From: Actinernus sp. WN-2022
Taxonomy: Eukaryota; Cnidaria; Anthozoa; Actiniaria; Actinernidae
Length of the DNA: 64,000 nt
NCBI GenBank assembly: GCA_030867875.1
Contig: JAOWCC010000553.1
Location: 335,001 to 399,000 of the forward strand
Direction: 5' to 3'
Shown here: piece after piece, positions 18,765 to 31,004 of the stretch
Position numbering within the stretch: the first letter of the stretch is position 1
Layout: each line of letters starts with the position of its first letter
Notes under the pieces: generated by a model
The model's input: the letters and a program-made list of their open reading frames with translations, nothing else
What the model was told of the DNA's origin: nothing
The model's database searches: none
Made by a program: the position numbers and the translations under genes

Positions 18765-20171
18765 CAGAAAGTTTATGCAGATTTTTCTAAAAGAGTTGAG
18801 AACCAAATCAAGTCACATCAAGAAGCAGCAGCTGGTTATTGCAGCATTTCTTAACCACACCGGCGAGGAGTCCTGGAAGGGCCTAAAAGCCTGGTTACAC
18901 ACAAGGGAAGAGAACATAGCCCAATTCCAAGATGCATATCTGCGGACACATTATTTTCGTATTTTTTTCCTTCATATTTTCTACTTGTCACTGTGCAACT
19001 CATTTACTTTAGCATTTCAATGCTTCTTAGTTTTTATGGTGTATATCAGATGCCTACTTACAAGAAGTACCTTAATGCACTAGTCAATTGAAACCCCGAC
19101 CCAGCGGGAAAGGGGTTTGGAAGGGGGATTCGATAGAGAGAAAAGGGGTTTTTTGAGCACCAAAATATTTGCTAATTTCTTTGTTGTGTTTTGTAAGCCA
19201 TGGAGATGAAGGGGGGTTTGATCGAACGCCCCTTCAATCCGCTCCAGCCAAGGCCAACTCCTTTTCTAACAGCAACCACCAAGCTTTCTTTGGAATGGCC
19301 GGGAATTAACAGCGTGCAGCGTGCAGTCTGTGGGGAAATCTAGCGGTGATTTAACAATGTAAGCTGGAAGTAGCGGAAGAATATTGTGGTGTTCTAATAG
19401 ATAAACAGTTTTGAGCAGAGCAATGATTAATCAAATAGCGCGGATTTCACATTTGCAGAACTCTAGATTAGAATATGGTCTCGGCGATTGTAGCGGTTAT
19501 GAATTTTAAATGTAAACCACTCTCCAGTGACCGTAGCAGTCGCCTCATCACTGTATGCATTTCAAACTCCTCAAAACATTAATAGTATACATGATTATCC
19601 AAGGGTCCCACGGGACAGGGGTATTTTATGTTTTTAACAGTAACCTGGTGTTGTTTTGGCCAGGCCATTTACAATACACTGGAATTTTGGTACGGCCCGG
19701 GTAAAATTTTGCAGTGTAAATGGTTTGCCGTGCCTAATTTTACCCGTGCCAGACCTTCTAAATAGGTAGTCGGAGCATGGGTAAAATTGGCACAGGTACG
19801 AAAAATATTGGTTTGTCTAGGATAAAATTAGTAGTGTATACAAAGCGATTTTATTGTATAGCCTTTGTTCGTAAACCAAGCCAGCCCGCCTTATATAATC
19901 AGGCCCTAAGTCACGTGAATGGCAATAATATTAGGTATGGAAGAGACGGAAATAGTTGACAAGTTTTGCTTTGTATGTTTGTGTCCTTTGTTATTCAGCA
20001 AGAAGCAGTTCTTTTCTTGCAGAACAAAATTGGCCGAGTTCAAGGAGCGAAATGCAGAAAATATTGCGTCTATATTATTTTAATAGATCTTTACCAAAGG
20101 CGGAGGTTAAGAGATTGACAGCTCTACTGCAAAGGAAAGCAAGAAGAAAAGCAGTTGTAATGATAAAATAA
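18765..20171 (+). CDS. Two further exon-like segments of the unrecognised gene
   Basis: A good acceptor, GTTCTTTGCAG, precedes a segment at about 18768-18960 that reads LKELRTKSSHIKKQQLVIAA and then FLNHTGEESWKGLKAWL. A second acceptor, TTATTCAG at about 19999, precedes a basic helical segment (FKERNAENIASIYYFNRSLP...KRLTALLQRKARRK) that ends at TAA 20169-20171. The pattern suggests a DNA- or RNA-binding C-terminal tail. The roughly 1 kb between them is non-coding. No family was recognised. Confidence 0.3.
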
Positions 20172-21120
20172 TGATGATGGATATATTTATTCTCCTTCAC
20201 CACAAGCGTTTACTATTCCATTTATGTACAAAATCTCGCCTTAATCGTCAAAACAAAGTTTATTTTGTGATTTTTATTGTTTTATTACTTATTATTTCGT
20301 TACTATTATTTTATTACTCATTGTTTCATTACTATTTCAGTCTTGTTATGTTATTGGCAAAAAAATGGAATTTAAAGTTACTTCTGTTGGCAACAACGTG
20401 CAACAATAAATACATCCATGTTAGTTTTTCATTAATTCAAGTTTTCATTTCCCATAAGATCAGAAAATCTTGTGGAGTAAAGTGATAATACGTCATGACC
20501 AACTGGCGAGAGAAGGTAATTGGTCATGACTGACCACATGCAGTCGACCGCACGACATTTGAAGCTTATCGATGCGTGATAGAGCTCTATTCACATCAAA
20601 AGTAATAGTTCACTGCCCAGTGAATTAGAGTATGTTTACAAGATACATTGAGTGAGTGCAGGTAAGAGTATTTCATGAGCTCAAAGGACTAGAATTTTGG
20701 CGGTATGATCCATGCCACATTTTGGCTTCCGTCTTTTACTTTCAGTTCTACGTACTGTAAGCAGTCCGGCTATCTAAAGGTCTTGGACGTAAGAGTGATT
20801 GTTTAGCAACAAGCTAAGGCGTTTTTTGTAGCTAAGAAAACAATATGGCGAAAGGTCAAATGTTTTGTCGAGTATCTCGTCACGCTATATCTCACTGTGG
20901 CGAGACAATCATTACTCTGGCCAGGCCTTTTTTTGTGTCGTGATATTTCGCCGTTAAACAATCCGATTGCACTGTCCACGTGAATACGGCACGTGATTGT
21001 CATGCGTCAATCAATCCGATTGCACTATTCATGTCAATTGATCGCCATGGTTCGAATTCCAGTTTAGTCCCATTGCTCTTTCTCTGCTGGCTGACTGCGA
21101 AGCTGGAGCGGAGGTCTTTT
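20172..21120. other. No recognisable gene
   Basis: AT-rich sequence with low-complexity TTATT(A/T) runs at 20275-20340. A short direct repeat CAATCCGATTGCAC occurs at about 20959 and 21011. No ORF or domain is supported. Confidence 0.4.
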
Positions 21121-21124
21121 CTCT

Positions 21125-21460
21125 TCGCTTTGGACAGTGGCTTAATTGAAGGTAGATTTACAGAAAAGTCAATTAAACACACATATAACTGTCACATGTC
21201 CGTATATACAGAATAAATTAAATTATTTGTGGTTCGCTGGTAAGAACCGCGGCCCGAAGATACAGAAAACGCGAAGATTCGGAAGCAAGAATACTCGAGT
21301 TCCAGAATGGTTTGGCAGCAAGTATACAGGAGAGAGACGCAAATTGGATAAATGCAGTATCAGTTTACAGGAAGGTTGCGTTTTATCTGGATTTGACGAG
21401 TAAACACTTGCGTTTAATTCTGGAAGTTTGGTCGTGAAGGGAATTATCATGCAGACCGCA
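21125..21460 (+). repeat. Left arm of a second inverted duplication, coding-like
   Basis: Matches 22540-22870 in inverse orientation: TTACAGAAAAGTCAATTA, ATATAACTGTCAC, GATACAGAAAACGCGAAGAT, TTTGGCAGCAAGTATACAGG and TTTACAGGAAGGTTGCG. One frame of each arm encodes the same peptide: RYRKREDSEARILEFQNGLA, then NWINAVSVYRK, then LDLTSKHLRLI. The peptide match across the arms is closer than the non-coding match, so this was a coding exon when duplicated. The protein is not recognised. The two arms are separated by about 1.1 kb of non-coding DNA. Confidence 0.75.
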
Positions 21461-22465
21461 AGGGCAAACATTGTGTTATCTGGTCACGATATTTCAATTC
21501 AAGGGGCGATTGGTGAGAGAGTAATAACTCAGTGTTCCTTGAGATCATCCTGATATATGAGCTTGTTCAATTTAAATTAAATACTACGTTTTAATAAATA
21601 ATATTCGGCCGTGTCGCCATTGGATGTTCGACTCTACAACACAGTACTGAGTTGATAGCGAGTTATTAAGTCGGCTTAATTTACTGACAGCATAGATGCA
21701 AGCTCTAGCTTAATTTTTTCCGTTCTTTAATTTGTAGAACTGTCCTGTGTAGTATGAAGAACTTTTTAGTTTGACTGCATATAATCATTGAAAAAATACA
21801 TCGGTTGTAATACAGCCACATCTGTTTATTTTAAATAATGCATTGAAGAAAATGCTACAATGGCAAATATTGCAGCTGTTTTTAACGGCACTTATTAAAA
21901 AAAAAGATTAAATATTCAAAAATTAGTCATGCTTCATTATTTTTATCTGCGAAGCTAACCAACAGTTTTAATTCTACACTTAATTACGTTGTTTAGCGTG
22001 GTTGATTTAAAAGATTTAAACATCGCAAAACATCCCGGCTTTTTTATCCAGTGTAAGTTAGTTGTTAGTTACTGAAGCAAACCTAGCTCCCTACGTATTA
22101 TTTATTATTGAACGTGTTTACTTTGTAATACTAATTCTTGAATGGTCTTGCCTGATGTGCATGACTTCATACCAGTTGTGTTGTGATTCCAATTTGTACA
22201 TATCAAACTTTGTTCAAAAGGTTTTCCAAACTTACTGTTCTCTAGCATTCACTATCTGATATTTTTACCCAATATTTTATAATGACAACCTAAGGTGGGA
22301 AAAGGAAAACAATATGCAGTAAATTACACTTGGTTTGAGTTAATAGGCAAGTTTAGTTTGCGCGTGAACGGTATTGACCCCGACATTGCGCTATTTTGAG
22401 AAAAGTGGGTACCTTTAAGCCACAGATTTAGTATAAACTCAAGACTGAATAAACAGAAGCAAAGC

Positions 22466-22771
22466 CTATTTGTTTCGCTCATTTGTTAAGTCAATCAGAT
22501 GGTTTCCAAAGTCAATCAGATGGTTTCCAAAAAGCTCAAATTGGACTCGCCCTACGCGCTCGTGCAATAAGCACGACCAAACTTCTATAATTAAACGCAA
22601 ATGTTTACTCGTCAAATCCAGATGAAACGCAACCTTCCTGTAAACGGATACTGCATTTATCCAATTTGTGTCTCTCTCCTGTATACTTGCTGCCAAACCA
22701 TTCTGGAACTCGAGTATTCTTGCTTCCGAATCTTCGCGTTTTCTGTATCTCCGGGCCGCGGGTCTTACCAC
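22466..22771 (-). CDS. Unrecognised helical protein, exon in the right arm of the inverted duplication
   Basis: The open frame is 101 aa: ARRYRKREDSEARILEFQNG is followed by a helical region and SKHLRLIIEVWSCLLHERVG, ending LTNERNK. The left arm (21125-21460) encodes the same segment but stops earlier, after VWS. A 21-bp unit, GTCAATCAGATGGTTTCCAAA on the plus strand, is tandemly duplicated at 22491-22533, adding a repeated F-G-N-H-L-I-D. The upstream arm boundary contains GGTGGTAAGACC. The function is unknown. Confidence 0.35.
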   Translation of the reverse strand: MVRPAARRYRKREDSEARILEFQNGLAASIQERDTNWINAVSVYRKVAFHLDLTSKHLRLIIEVWSCLLHERVGRVQFELFGNHLIDFGNHLIDLTNERNK

Positions 22772-22870
22772 CTCGCGACACCAGCAATTTCATTTATTCT
22801 GTATATACGGACACGTGACAGTTATATGTGTGTAATTGACTTTTCTGTAAGACTACCTTTCCTGGATCGA
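22540..22870 (-). repeat. Right arm of the second inverted duplication
   Basis: Inverse counterpart of 21125-21460, with substitutions throughout and a length change near GCTGGT(GTCGCGAG)GTGG. It ends close to a (TA)n microsatellite at about 22876-22898. Confidence 0.75.
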
Positions 22871-22873
22871 CTG

Positions 22874-22899
22874 TGTGTATATATATATATATATATATG
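22874..22899. repeat. (TA)n microsatellite
   Basis: A GTGTGTATATATATATATAT-type dinucleotide run sits at the outer edge of the inverted duplication. Confidence 0.9.
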
Positions 22900-23779
22900 C
22901 ATTTGTCTGTGGATATTTAGTGATACCAAAGCAAATCTTACTCGTACTGAGTCAGTGTACTTTTTTTAGTTTTACTAGTCTAATCAGTCTAATGATGTCC
23001 ATTGTTAATATCCTTGTGATCATGATTTTATTATTCGTGAATCTCTGGAAGAAACTTCATCGCTGCACGAAAATAAATTGTTTTCAACTCAACTACAGCT
23101 AGCTTTGCTTGTGAAATAACCTTCAAAAACTCATGAATAATTAATGAAGCAAAAACAAAGGGAATCAATGACTGTGACGACATTTTAAACCTGATACAAT
23201 TTTATCCTAATTTACATAAACTTTTAGCTTGGATTTTCTCGGCCAATGTTTTTGAAGTCGTTTAATAAACTCGCAGCAAATGTTGGGCCTTTATCAGTGA
23301 ATTTCTAATTAGGATGAAACTTTTCACCCTACTAAAAATAATTTTCTTTATTTCATTCCCTTGAGATGCGCGTCTTTCTTCCATTGCATTCTAAAAGCGT
23401 TTTTGAAGCCGTTTAAAACACTCAAAGCACGTGTTTTATCAAGTCTAAAAATTATCTGGCTTTGTCCTCGAATTTTTAAACTTGATAAAACACTGCTCTT
23501 CGTGTTTTAAACAGTACATAACATATTTACATGCCCACATTTTTATTTTTGCAGGCATAATTATTTCCACTGTTGTATACGAGGTTGGCCTACATTTTAT
23601 ACAATTCCTGTAGTGTTCTCCAAAGCTGTTCAGCAAATCCAGAAAAATTACCAGCCTGAAGATTATGTATGTCAGCACATCATAAATATACTAGTTAAGC
23701 TTATGGTCTCAGGGCCCACATAAGAATCGAGCTTCCATATGAGGCGCCGTATGGTGCAAAATTCAAACTTTCTCTCGCA

Positions 23780-24180
23780 AACATACTGAAATACCCACAC
23801 ATTAACTGAAAATCATTACCATTGTGTTGAGATTGTTACACACACTGTTGAAATACGGGCTACACATACTGAGAATTACAGCCTATGTAAATGATTTTCA
23901 GTATAGCTTAAAACAAGATCTCAATAGAATTATGAGATTCTCACTTCATGCCGACTACACATTCCAGGGTATTTTCGTATACTGCAAATTTCAGTGTCTT
24001 CTGTTCGCGAATTCCCAACGTACTTTCTTTAACAGTTCTCAATACACTTGTGAAGACATTTCAGTTTGTCCATATGTGAATTCTCAGCACACTACTCAGT
24101 ACTCAGTGTCACACTACTTCATGTAAGTTCACAAATATGTGACCCAGAATCTCAGTATGTTCGTGTGAAAATCTCAGTGT
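23780..24180. repeat. Cluster of degenerate ACTGARAWT / CTCAGTRT words
   Basis: Short words such as CATACTGAAAT, ACTGAGAATT, TTCTCAGCACAC, CTCAGTGTCACAC and CTCAGTATG recur on both strands at uneven spacing over about 400 bp, just upstream of the exon at 24263. It could be a decayed MITE or an upstream control region. No ORF is supported. Confidence 0.4.
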
Positions 24181-24262
24181 GGAAATGTTCACGCAGCTAG
24201 TCCATGTAAGGTCGCTACTTAGGGATCAGAACAACAGGCTAGGCTACTCGGCAAAACGAAAC

Positions 24263-24684
24263 ATGGCGTCTAATCTTGTAAATATAAACGGGTTGATGAA
24301 CTGGACGTTTTTTACTCTTTTAATATTGCTTTGTATGTGCTCCTCTGTATTATGTGAAGACGAAGACATAATAGAGTACATGGAATCACTAAAACGGTGC
24401 TGCGAAGAGGCGGAAAGGTTTTGGTTTACGCTAGACGTAAATGTGATTGAGAATATTCTCAGGAGACTGGAAGACCATTTGAGTTTGTTATTAAGCATCC
24501 TAGCATGCCCAATGGGTTGCGACTATCTAACGGGACTTATCCAGCAATTGCATGATGCGCTGATTAACTTATTCACACACTATTCCTCTCTGCTTGAGAA
24601 CGTGAGAGAAGATCTGGATTCCTGTGATCAAGCAATCATTTTACCAGTGGCAGTGGCAAGGAGCGGCAGACGTGGTCGTCCAAG
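24263..24684 (+). CDS. First exon of a second integrase-type gene (signal peptide plus GRRGRPR)
   Basis: From MASNLVNINGLMNW (ACATGGCG context) the frame encodes a hydrophobic stretch, TFFTLLILLCMCSSVLC, resembling a signal peptide or membrane anchor. A helical, Cys-containing region follows, then a basic SGRRGRPR, after which CCAAG|GTCAGT is a good splice donor. In the integrase-like gene at 4287 the same G-x-x-GRP motif stands at the border between the helical N-terminal region and the HTH, so this exon is the equivalent N-terminal part of a paralogue. Its HTH and DDE exons are not found downstream: the next gene is of another type. It is therefore either a truncated copy or a gene whose later exons were displaced. 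An N-terminal hydrophobic segment is odd for a DNA-binding protein. Confidence 0.5.
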
Positions 24685-24936
24685 GTCAGTAAAAATGGAA
24701 TAATTATAGAATACCCCGCAAGTTAGATCATTAAAAAATTATTTTCTCAAATTTTCATAGAAACCTTCTAAAAACCCTGAAATAAAAAATTAAAAAGTCA
24801 TTCATAGAACGACTCTACATACACCTGCAGCATAATGGAGAATTTGGCACAGGTCAGGAAAAAGATTTCAGCGGCAAATTGAGCTCATTTGAGGTTACGC
24901 TGCCAGACGATCGAGATATTCGAAGCTGCTACTGTT

Positions 24937-27900
24937 ATGTCGGATGATCTAGTGATAAATATTCCGCTCCATCGAGTTTTTGGAGCTTCGCTTCCAGCTG
25001 AAAAGCACTGGTTTGCCCTTTCAAGTACTGTATGTGGGGGTAAAGTGTCTATATTCCTGAAGAATACATTTTTTGAACAATTCCAAGACGAAATTCGCTC
25101 TGTGTATGCGGCGGATTTGTGGCGGGAAAATGGGGAGTGCGTACCCAAAGACTGGTTTCGGGCAAAATCTTCGCGTTGTCCAGAAGTGTACGTGATTACC
25201 TTGTTTGGCTTGACTGGAGGAGGATTGCTGAAGCAATCCAGTTTCAAGGATGGTTTCTTGACAAGTCAAACGTCCAAGGAAATCGTGGCATTAGTCAATA
25301 ATTACGACCCGGGAAGTTGCCAAGCTTCAGTGAGCCATCCAGGACAGGAAAAGACTCCGAAGACCAAGAGAAATATAAAACTCGAGAGCGAATTATTGTT
25401 CTACCGGGACAAAATACGAGCTATTCAAGCTCAGATCGATACCATCAGCCGCCAAACGCCCCATTCTCAATCCATGAGTCATCTCCCTCTCCTGACAACA
25501 ATATAGGTATTGTTGGCAGCTCCGACACATTGGCAAAGATTTCAAAGAAACGCCGACTAAAATTGTTATGTAGCCTGGCTATGGCCGCTGTGGAAGAGGC
25601 CTGTGATCAGCAAAATACGAGTCTAGGAGATATTTTAGGCTATTCAATCATTTATGGCGGGAAACAGGAACAGCAGGAGGCGAAGGCGATTATTTCGGCG
25701 GCAGTAAACATCGTCATGAAAGAGAATGGCGTAGAAGCAGCCATGGACGCCGCATTTACTGAAGATATGAAGGAGAGAAGAAATGTTGCAACCAGAGTCC
25801 CAGATTGGGTGCAAGTCTTTGCAAAACTAAGAATGAAATTGCGGGACGATGGGTGGCAAACACTGTTGAACCTTTTGAACCTTGGCAGGAGTGGGGTAAG
25901 TTTGTTGAAGGAACTATTTCACGTTGACTTATTGTCGTTTTTAATTATTAACAATTATTCACTGAAGTGGAGGTATAGTCATACTGTAAACTTCCGAAAA
26001 TAATCCCTCCCCCCCCCTCGAAAATACCTGCTTCATAATAAGCCCTTCCCCCCAAATATACTGAAATGAACTACATGTATGGACATGCACATTTAGAATA
26101 ATCTGATCATTAGTTGATCCTAAGTGTAATCAGATCCTTCATTATATAAAGGAAATAAAGTGGGGGGAAAATGTGCATAGTGGCCAAAGTAGCAATGGCT
26201 TTCGAGTTGGCCAGTACTACATTGATAAAACTAAATTTATGTGGTTAGAAATATAATATATCTATAGCTAAAAAGTAATATTCCAGATTTAGTAGTTGGC
26301 CGTTTATTTTGCCTAATATATCACAAGACGACTGCTGGCTTCAAGTGGATGAGAATTGAGAACAAGCGTATGGAACTCAGGGAGACAATAATGTTGTCTT
26401 GACATCAGTTATTATTATTCAAAACATTCGTTTTCTTTTTTATATTAGAAATCCCAGGATCTTCAAAACCTACTCACAAAGAATATGATTAAAGCTTGCA
26501 AAGCTACGGTGTTCAAAATCACTGAGGCTGTTGTTTATCTGGAGCCAATCGGCAATGGTATACCAGGCTATTCTGTAGGCTTATCACCAGCAGTCATGTG
26601 GGGAATAAGAGAAGCAAGGCTCCATGGCTGTGCCACGCCTACAATGGTATTCAACCTCAAGTAAGATGGCAGGCCCTTTGCAGGTACATGTACATGTTTA
26701 TTCCTTTTTAAGCTTGGGTTGCTTACATGCAAGGGGGTGTTGTTTCATAAGTTTTCAGAAAATATTAGCCTGCAGACGTTTGGGTGGGTTTTGTGCATGT
26801 TTTGATGAGTATTTTGATCAATCTTGCAAAGGTACGACTGTGAAGGAATAGGGCAAGTGCAAAGCAATGGATGAGGGGGTAGAGGTAATAGGCAAGAAGG
26901 AGAAACCCCCTTGCCTGTTTCTTTGTCAAGTCTCATTCTTACCTGGCCTAATCATTACTTGCCCTATCCCCTACGTGGTCATTGCACCTTTGAAGATTTG
27001 CAAGAACAATGAAAATACTGACCAAATGTGCAACAAAAAAAACCAAACTCTTGCTACGCAGGCCAATTTGCAAGATAACATGTACATTATTAGAATGGTA
27101 TTTTCCATTTTTTTTTATATCTCTGCTTGTTGCATAGATAGTAGAGTTTTTTTCAACTATGCAAATTGAGTGACTGCATGATGATATCATCATGTGCACT
27201 TGGACTTTGCCATAAATCGTTTACCTCAAATTATACATTGTATATTATCCATGCATGGTTCTTATCATATTACCAAGTTTCATTATTTTCTTATATAATG
27301 ACTGTTGTGTAGGAAAAGAGCAAGTTTCAGTAGGCATCGTACCAATAGGCCTTCATATGAGCTCTGAAAGTGCAGCTTCAGTCTATCTTCTAGCCATTAA
27401 CTGCAAAGAGAATAGGTGAGTCTGAATTGTGAAGGTTTTAACTACTTCTTTCCAGCCAGAAATACAGACTGAACTGCAATAATTTTGTTTTGAGACACTG
27501 GTCTCAATAACATTAATTAGCACCTCCTTCAAATAAGTATCCTCTCTGGATTTAGCACCCCATGCGCAGGCCCAGATTTTGTTAATAGGCACCCATGCCC
27601 CCTCCCCCTGTCAAATGGCACACATGTAAACCCTCTACTCTGGTAGTTATTTTTATTTGTGTATTAATTATAGTTTTGCTGGATGCAGTATATAAGACAA
27701 AACCTTACGCCTATAGATATGAGAAATCAAATAAGCAACCTCCTCTAATACACACATCACTTAAGACATGCTATTATATCAGTTTTTTTTCACATTTTGA
27801 TAACTGCAAACAAAATTGATTTTATCTAGACTAATGACATTGTGTCCCTTTATACGTTGATGTTGTGTGTACAGTACCAATAATATTGTTTATGTTTGCC

Positions 27901-30519
27901 ATTTTCAGGGAAGAACTGCAAAAGCTGATCATTCGGATTAATGATGAGAAGAAAGCCATCAAAGAAGTAGGCATCATTGTCGATGGGTACTATACACCAT
28001 CAAGTTTATAGGTATACTTGTAGTTCAACACATTTTAAGATAAATGCCCACAGCCAGCATATTACTCTAAATCAATTTTAACCCTTCCCAGAATATTTAA
28101 GTTTTTGCTGAATAAAAAGTGGCATGTATATTCATGTAATGATTGCCTTTGAAATATCCCATTGAATCATTTGCTATTTTGAGACTGGCCTTGATCTTTA
28201 TGTTTTCATTAGTTACATTGGATTATAAGGCTTTGCTGCTTCTGATTGTAAAAGCCCTAAAGGATGGAGAGGAAGTCAAGAATTTCAAGTGGGGAGGACA
28301 AGGCTATAGTTCAGAATTCTGTGTTTTCTGCCAGGGACTAAGAGTAAGTCTAGGTATTCATTAATTATATGCTTCCTTGATGAAGATAATGTGAGAACTA
28401 TTATATATAGTGTGATTTCACTGATGTCACGCAAAATAATTGCCTTCAGAAAATACGACCAATTTAGATCTGATGTACAGAGCAGGCAAGAATACATAAA
28501 ATACCAAAATTGGAAGCAATAGAGTACTTTGCAACCGAGCTGTCGAACAATTTAGTGTAATTAGTATGTGTGCACCACCATGTTGGTGTTCAGCTTTGAT
28601 ACACCAAGATGGCGGGCAAAAACATATTCTGCAAGTATAAAGCTGTTTTTCCCAACAATATGATTAGCGTTCACTTCAAAACACTTTTGACATCTCTTTT
28701 AAAGGTTAATCAAGTCTTAACATTTTAAATTGGCAGAAATATGGATTTTCAAGACATTTATGAAACACGCTGAGCTGGATTGTCACAAAATTCAAAATAC
28801 TGTAAACGAATCACTGTATCAATGGGAAATTTTTGAAGAATACTAAGAAAACCTATACTAAATCATATAAAAAAGAACAGCTTTCTAGATCTTATACTTT
28901 AGATGACGTCACATGAAAACACACTATACTAAACTGCAATGCCAATGTCATCTTTACAGCTGAATGCCCTATATATAGTGCTGCACAATTTTTTATGTAG
29001 GAAAACATTGCCATACTTTAGTCTGTTAAACTCTGTTACAATTTGTTTAGAGTGCAATTGTGACAATTTGAGGGAAGCAAAGTTAGATAAAATAATATCA
29101 CCAAGAATTTCGACATATTTTTATTATTAATAATAATTGGCCTTCATATCATATATAGTTTCTGTTGCAACCTTTCCTAGGGTCATGCAAACTCTAGCCC
29201 CACTAACGGCTGCTTACACCAGCCAGAAATTCCATTCTCGATTGTTTGTGTAACATGATGATGTAATTAGCAACAGTTCACTTTTGTTGGCATTTCAAGC
29301 TCATCAGTACAGTGTCTAAACAAACAAGTTATTCTAAACTCTATCTGCTTTCTTGAGAAAAACCAAGAATGTAATATATACAAAGTTATTTGAACAGATT
29401 TCATATCAATATTTTCAAGTTCAGCCTCTATATTTTAATTTCCTAAATTTCTCGCCAGAATGTTCTGCCACTTGCATGTGGTTCTTGAATGCTGAGAGCT
29501 TAATTGGCCATACGGTTGGAGTGGAATGTCTGGCTGGTGTAAGCAGTCATTTGTGGGGCTAGCACATTGCATGACGACCCTGAGGAATGGCTGTGAAGGA
29601 GACTATTTATATCCTGCCTTTTTATAAAACAAAACCAAGGATGAGGCACAAATATTATTAGTAATTATTTATTCTGAGACAGGAAAAGGCCATTCATAAA
29701 ACTGGGCTGGTTTGAGGACGGTAATTATATAAGAATACTGTTTCAGAGTGTCAGATTCTTATCTTGGTTATAAATGGGCAGATCTCTTAGACAAGTAGAA
29801 GTCATCTCCTAACTGCTAAGCCACTAGCCATCATACAAGACTGTAGCTTGAACATAAAAGCGATTATAGTGAGACAACTTGTACATATGGTGCATAGCAA
29901 TTTCCCTGCAGCAGCTACCATGACTTTATTGAAAGCTTGAATAATATTACTGTATCACACATTTTCTTATTCTACAGGCATGTAAAGAACACCTGAACAG
30001 AAGGTTTGATGAAACATGTCTAACTTGTCTCCAGTCAAAGGCAAATATTGGACAGTAAGTGAGAGAAAATGATTTTTATTTTTTTATTTTTTTATTTACT
30101 GTCCACATGTTGACGCATCATGTTTGTGACTATAATAATTAAAATGTAAATGTCCCCCAAGCACTGTTGCTTTTATCTTCTTGGTCATTCTATTTGATTG
30201 CAAGTGTAGCCACTGAATTATAAATGCACTGTTTATAGGTGGAAAGGAATCAGGGATGATCTTGAGTTCTTGCTGGACGAGGAGCTTTGCAATATACATT
30301 TATGTTCTCTCCACCAAGAGATGCGCAACACTGAGCAACTCTTAGGCTCAATGGGCTTACTTACTTGTTAATCAAATTGGCAGCCTGCCTGACTGTAATG
30401 ATGCACTGTCAAAGTTTGGCCCTGAAAACACAAGGAACTACGACCGTATTAAGGTCAAGCTTCACAATGGTCAGAGTCAGCAGTTTCCAAAAGCAATATC
30501 CAAGTTAGCTCTATGTCTG
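24937..30519 (+). CDS. Multi-exon RAG1/CMC-like DDE transposase-related gene with frameshifts
   Basis: Exons inferred from GT/AG borders and reading frame: 24937-25895, 26449-26660, 27313-27415, 27909-27985 (end uncertain), 28213-28343, 29978-30054 and 30239-30519. Exon 1 has an N-terminal globular part, a coiled-coil segment (KLESELLFYRDKIRAIQAQI) and VPDWVQVFAKLRMKLRDDGW; one frame change near 25450-25500 separates its halves. Later exons carry VGIVPIGLHMSSESAASVYL, then VGIIVDG, then LDYKALLLL, then a Cys pair (CVFC), then CLTC, and LHQEMRNTEQLL. The order acidic residue - C-x2-C - C-x2-C - LH-x6-E resembles the split RNase H domain with zinc insertion of RAG1, Transib and CMC transposases, whose last catalytic Glu follows an LH motif. 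A second frame change lies after that motif. This may be a decaying transposase or a domesticated gene. Confidence 0.5.
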
Positions 30520-30807
30520 GTAAGAATTAATTTACATGTATATAGTTACTTTTGCAGTATATTCACAACCCTCTAAATTAAAGGATCATTTCTTTTTCTA
30601 GAACTACATACATAATGTACACTGTATTAGGGATTTTTGTTTGGCCTAATATTGGGCCAGGGGCTCATGACTCAAAACTCTATACTGTCAATGTAAAACT
30701 CCTACCCTAGCCTGCATAGCAAGTGTTTCCGTGGGTTTTTTCGGAGCAGAGGAAGCTCGCTATTTGGCTGCGCGAAACATGGGGCGAGAGCAAAAAATGG
30801 AAGGGGG

Positions 30808-30821
30808 GGGGGGGGGAGGGG
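30808..30821. repeat. Poly-G tract
   Basis: A run of about 14 G inside a purine-rich stretch (GGAAGGGGG...GAGGGGAGGAGAGAAG), non-coding. Confidence 0.9.
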
Positions 30822-31004
30822 AGGAGAGAAGAAGGAAATGCTTGCAGACAGACCCTGGCATTCTGAAAACTGCCCACTTGACCTTTCACGCCTGAATTCA
30901 CTCGAGACGTTGAGATATCAAATGTTGACAATGGAAAGAAAGCGTTAGACAGCAGAAGAAAAAAATTAATTCCCAAAACAAATTTGCAAAAAATTTGAAG
31001 CGAT

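Noticed and set aside
20171..20485. 104-aa Leu/Ile/Phe-rich ORF, possible membrane protein
   Set aside because: Composition reflects low-complexity TTATT sequence after a stop codon; no start context or topology worth reporting.
24937..30519. Bona fide RAG1 gene
   Set aside because: Only the order of zinc and LH...E motifs is RAG-like; no RING/nonamer-binding region is seen and the N-terminal exon is unlike RAG1, so only a distant DDE-clade assignment is offered.
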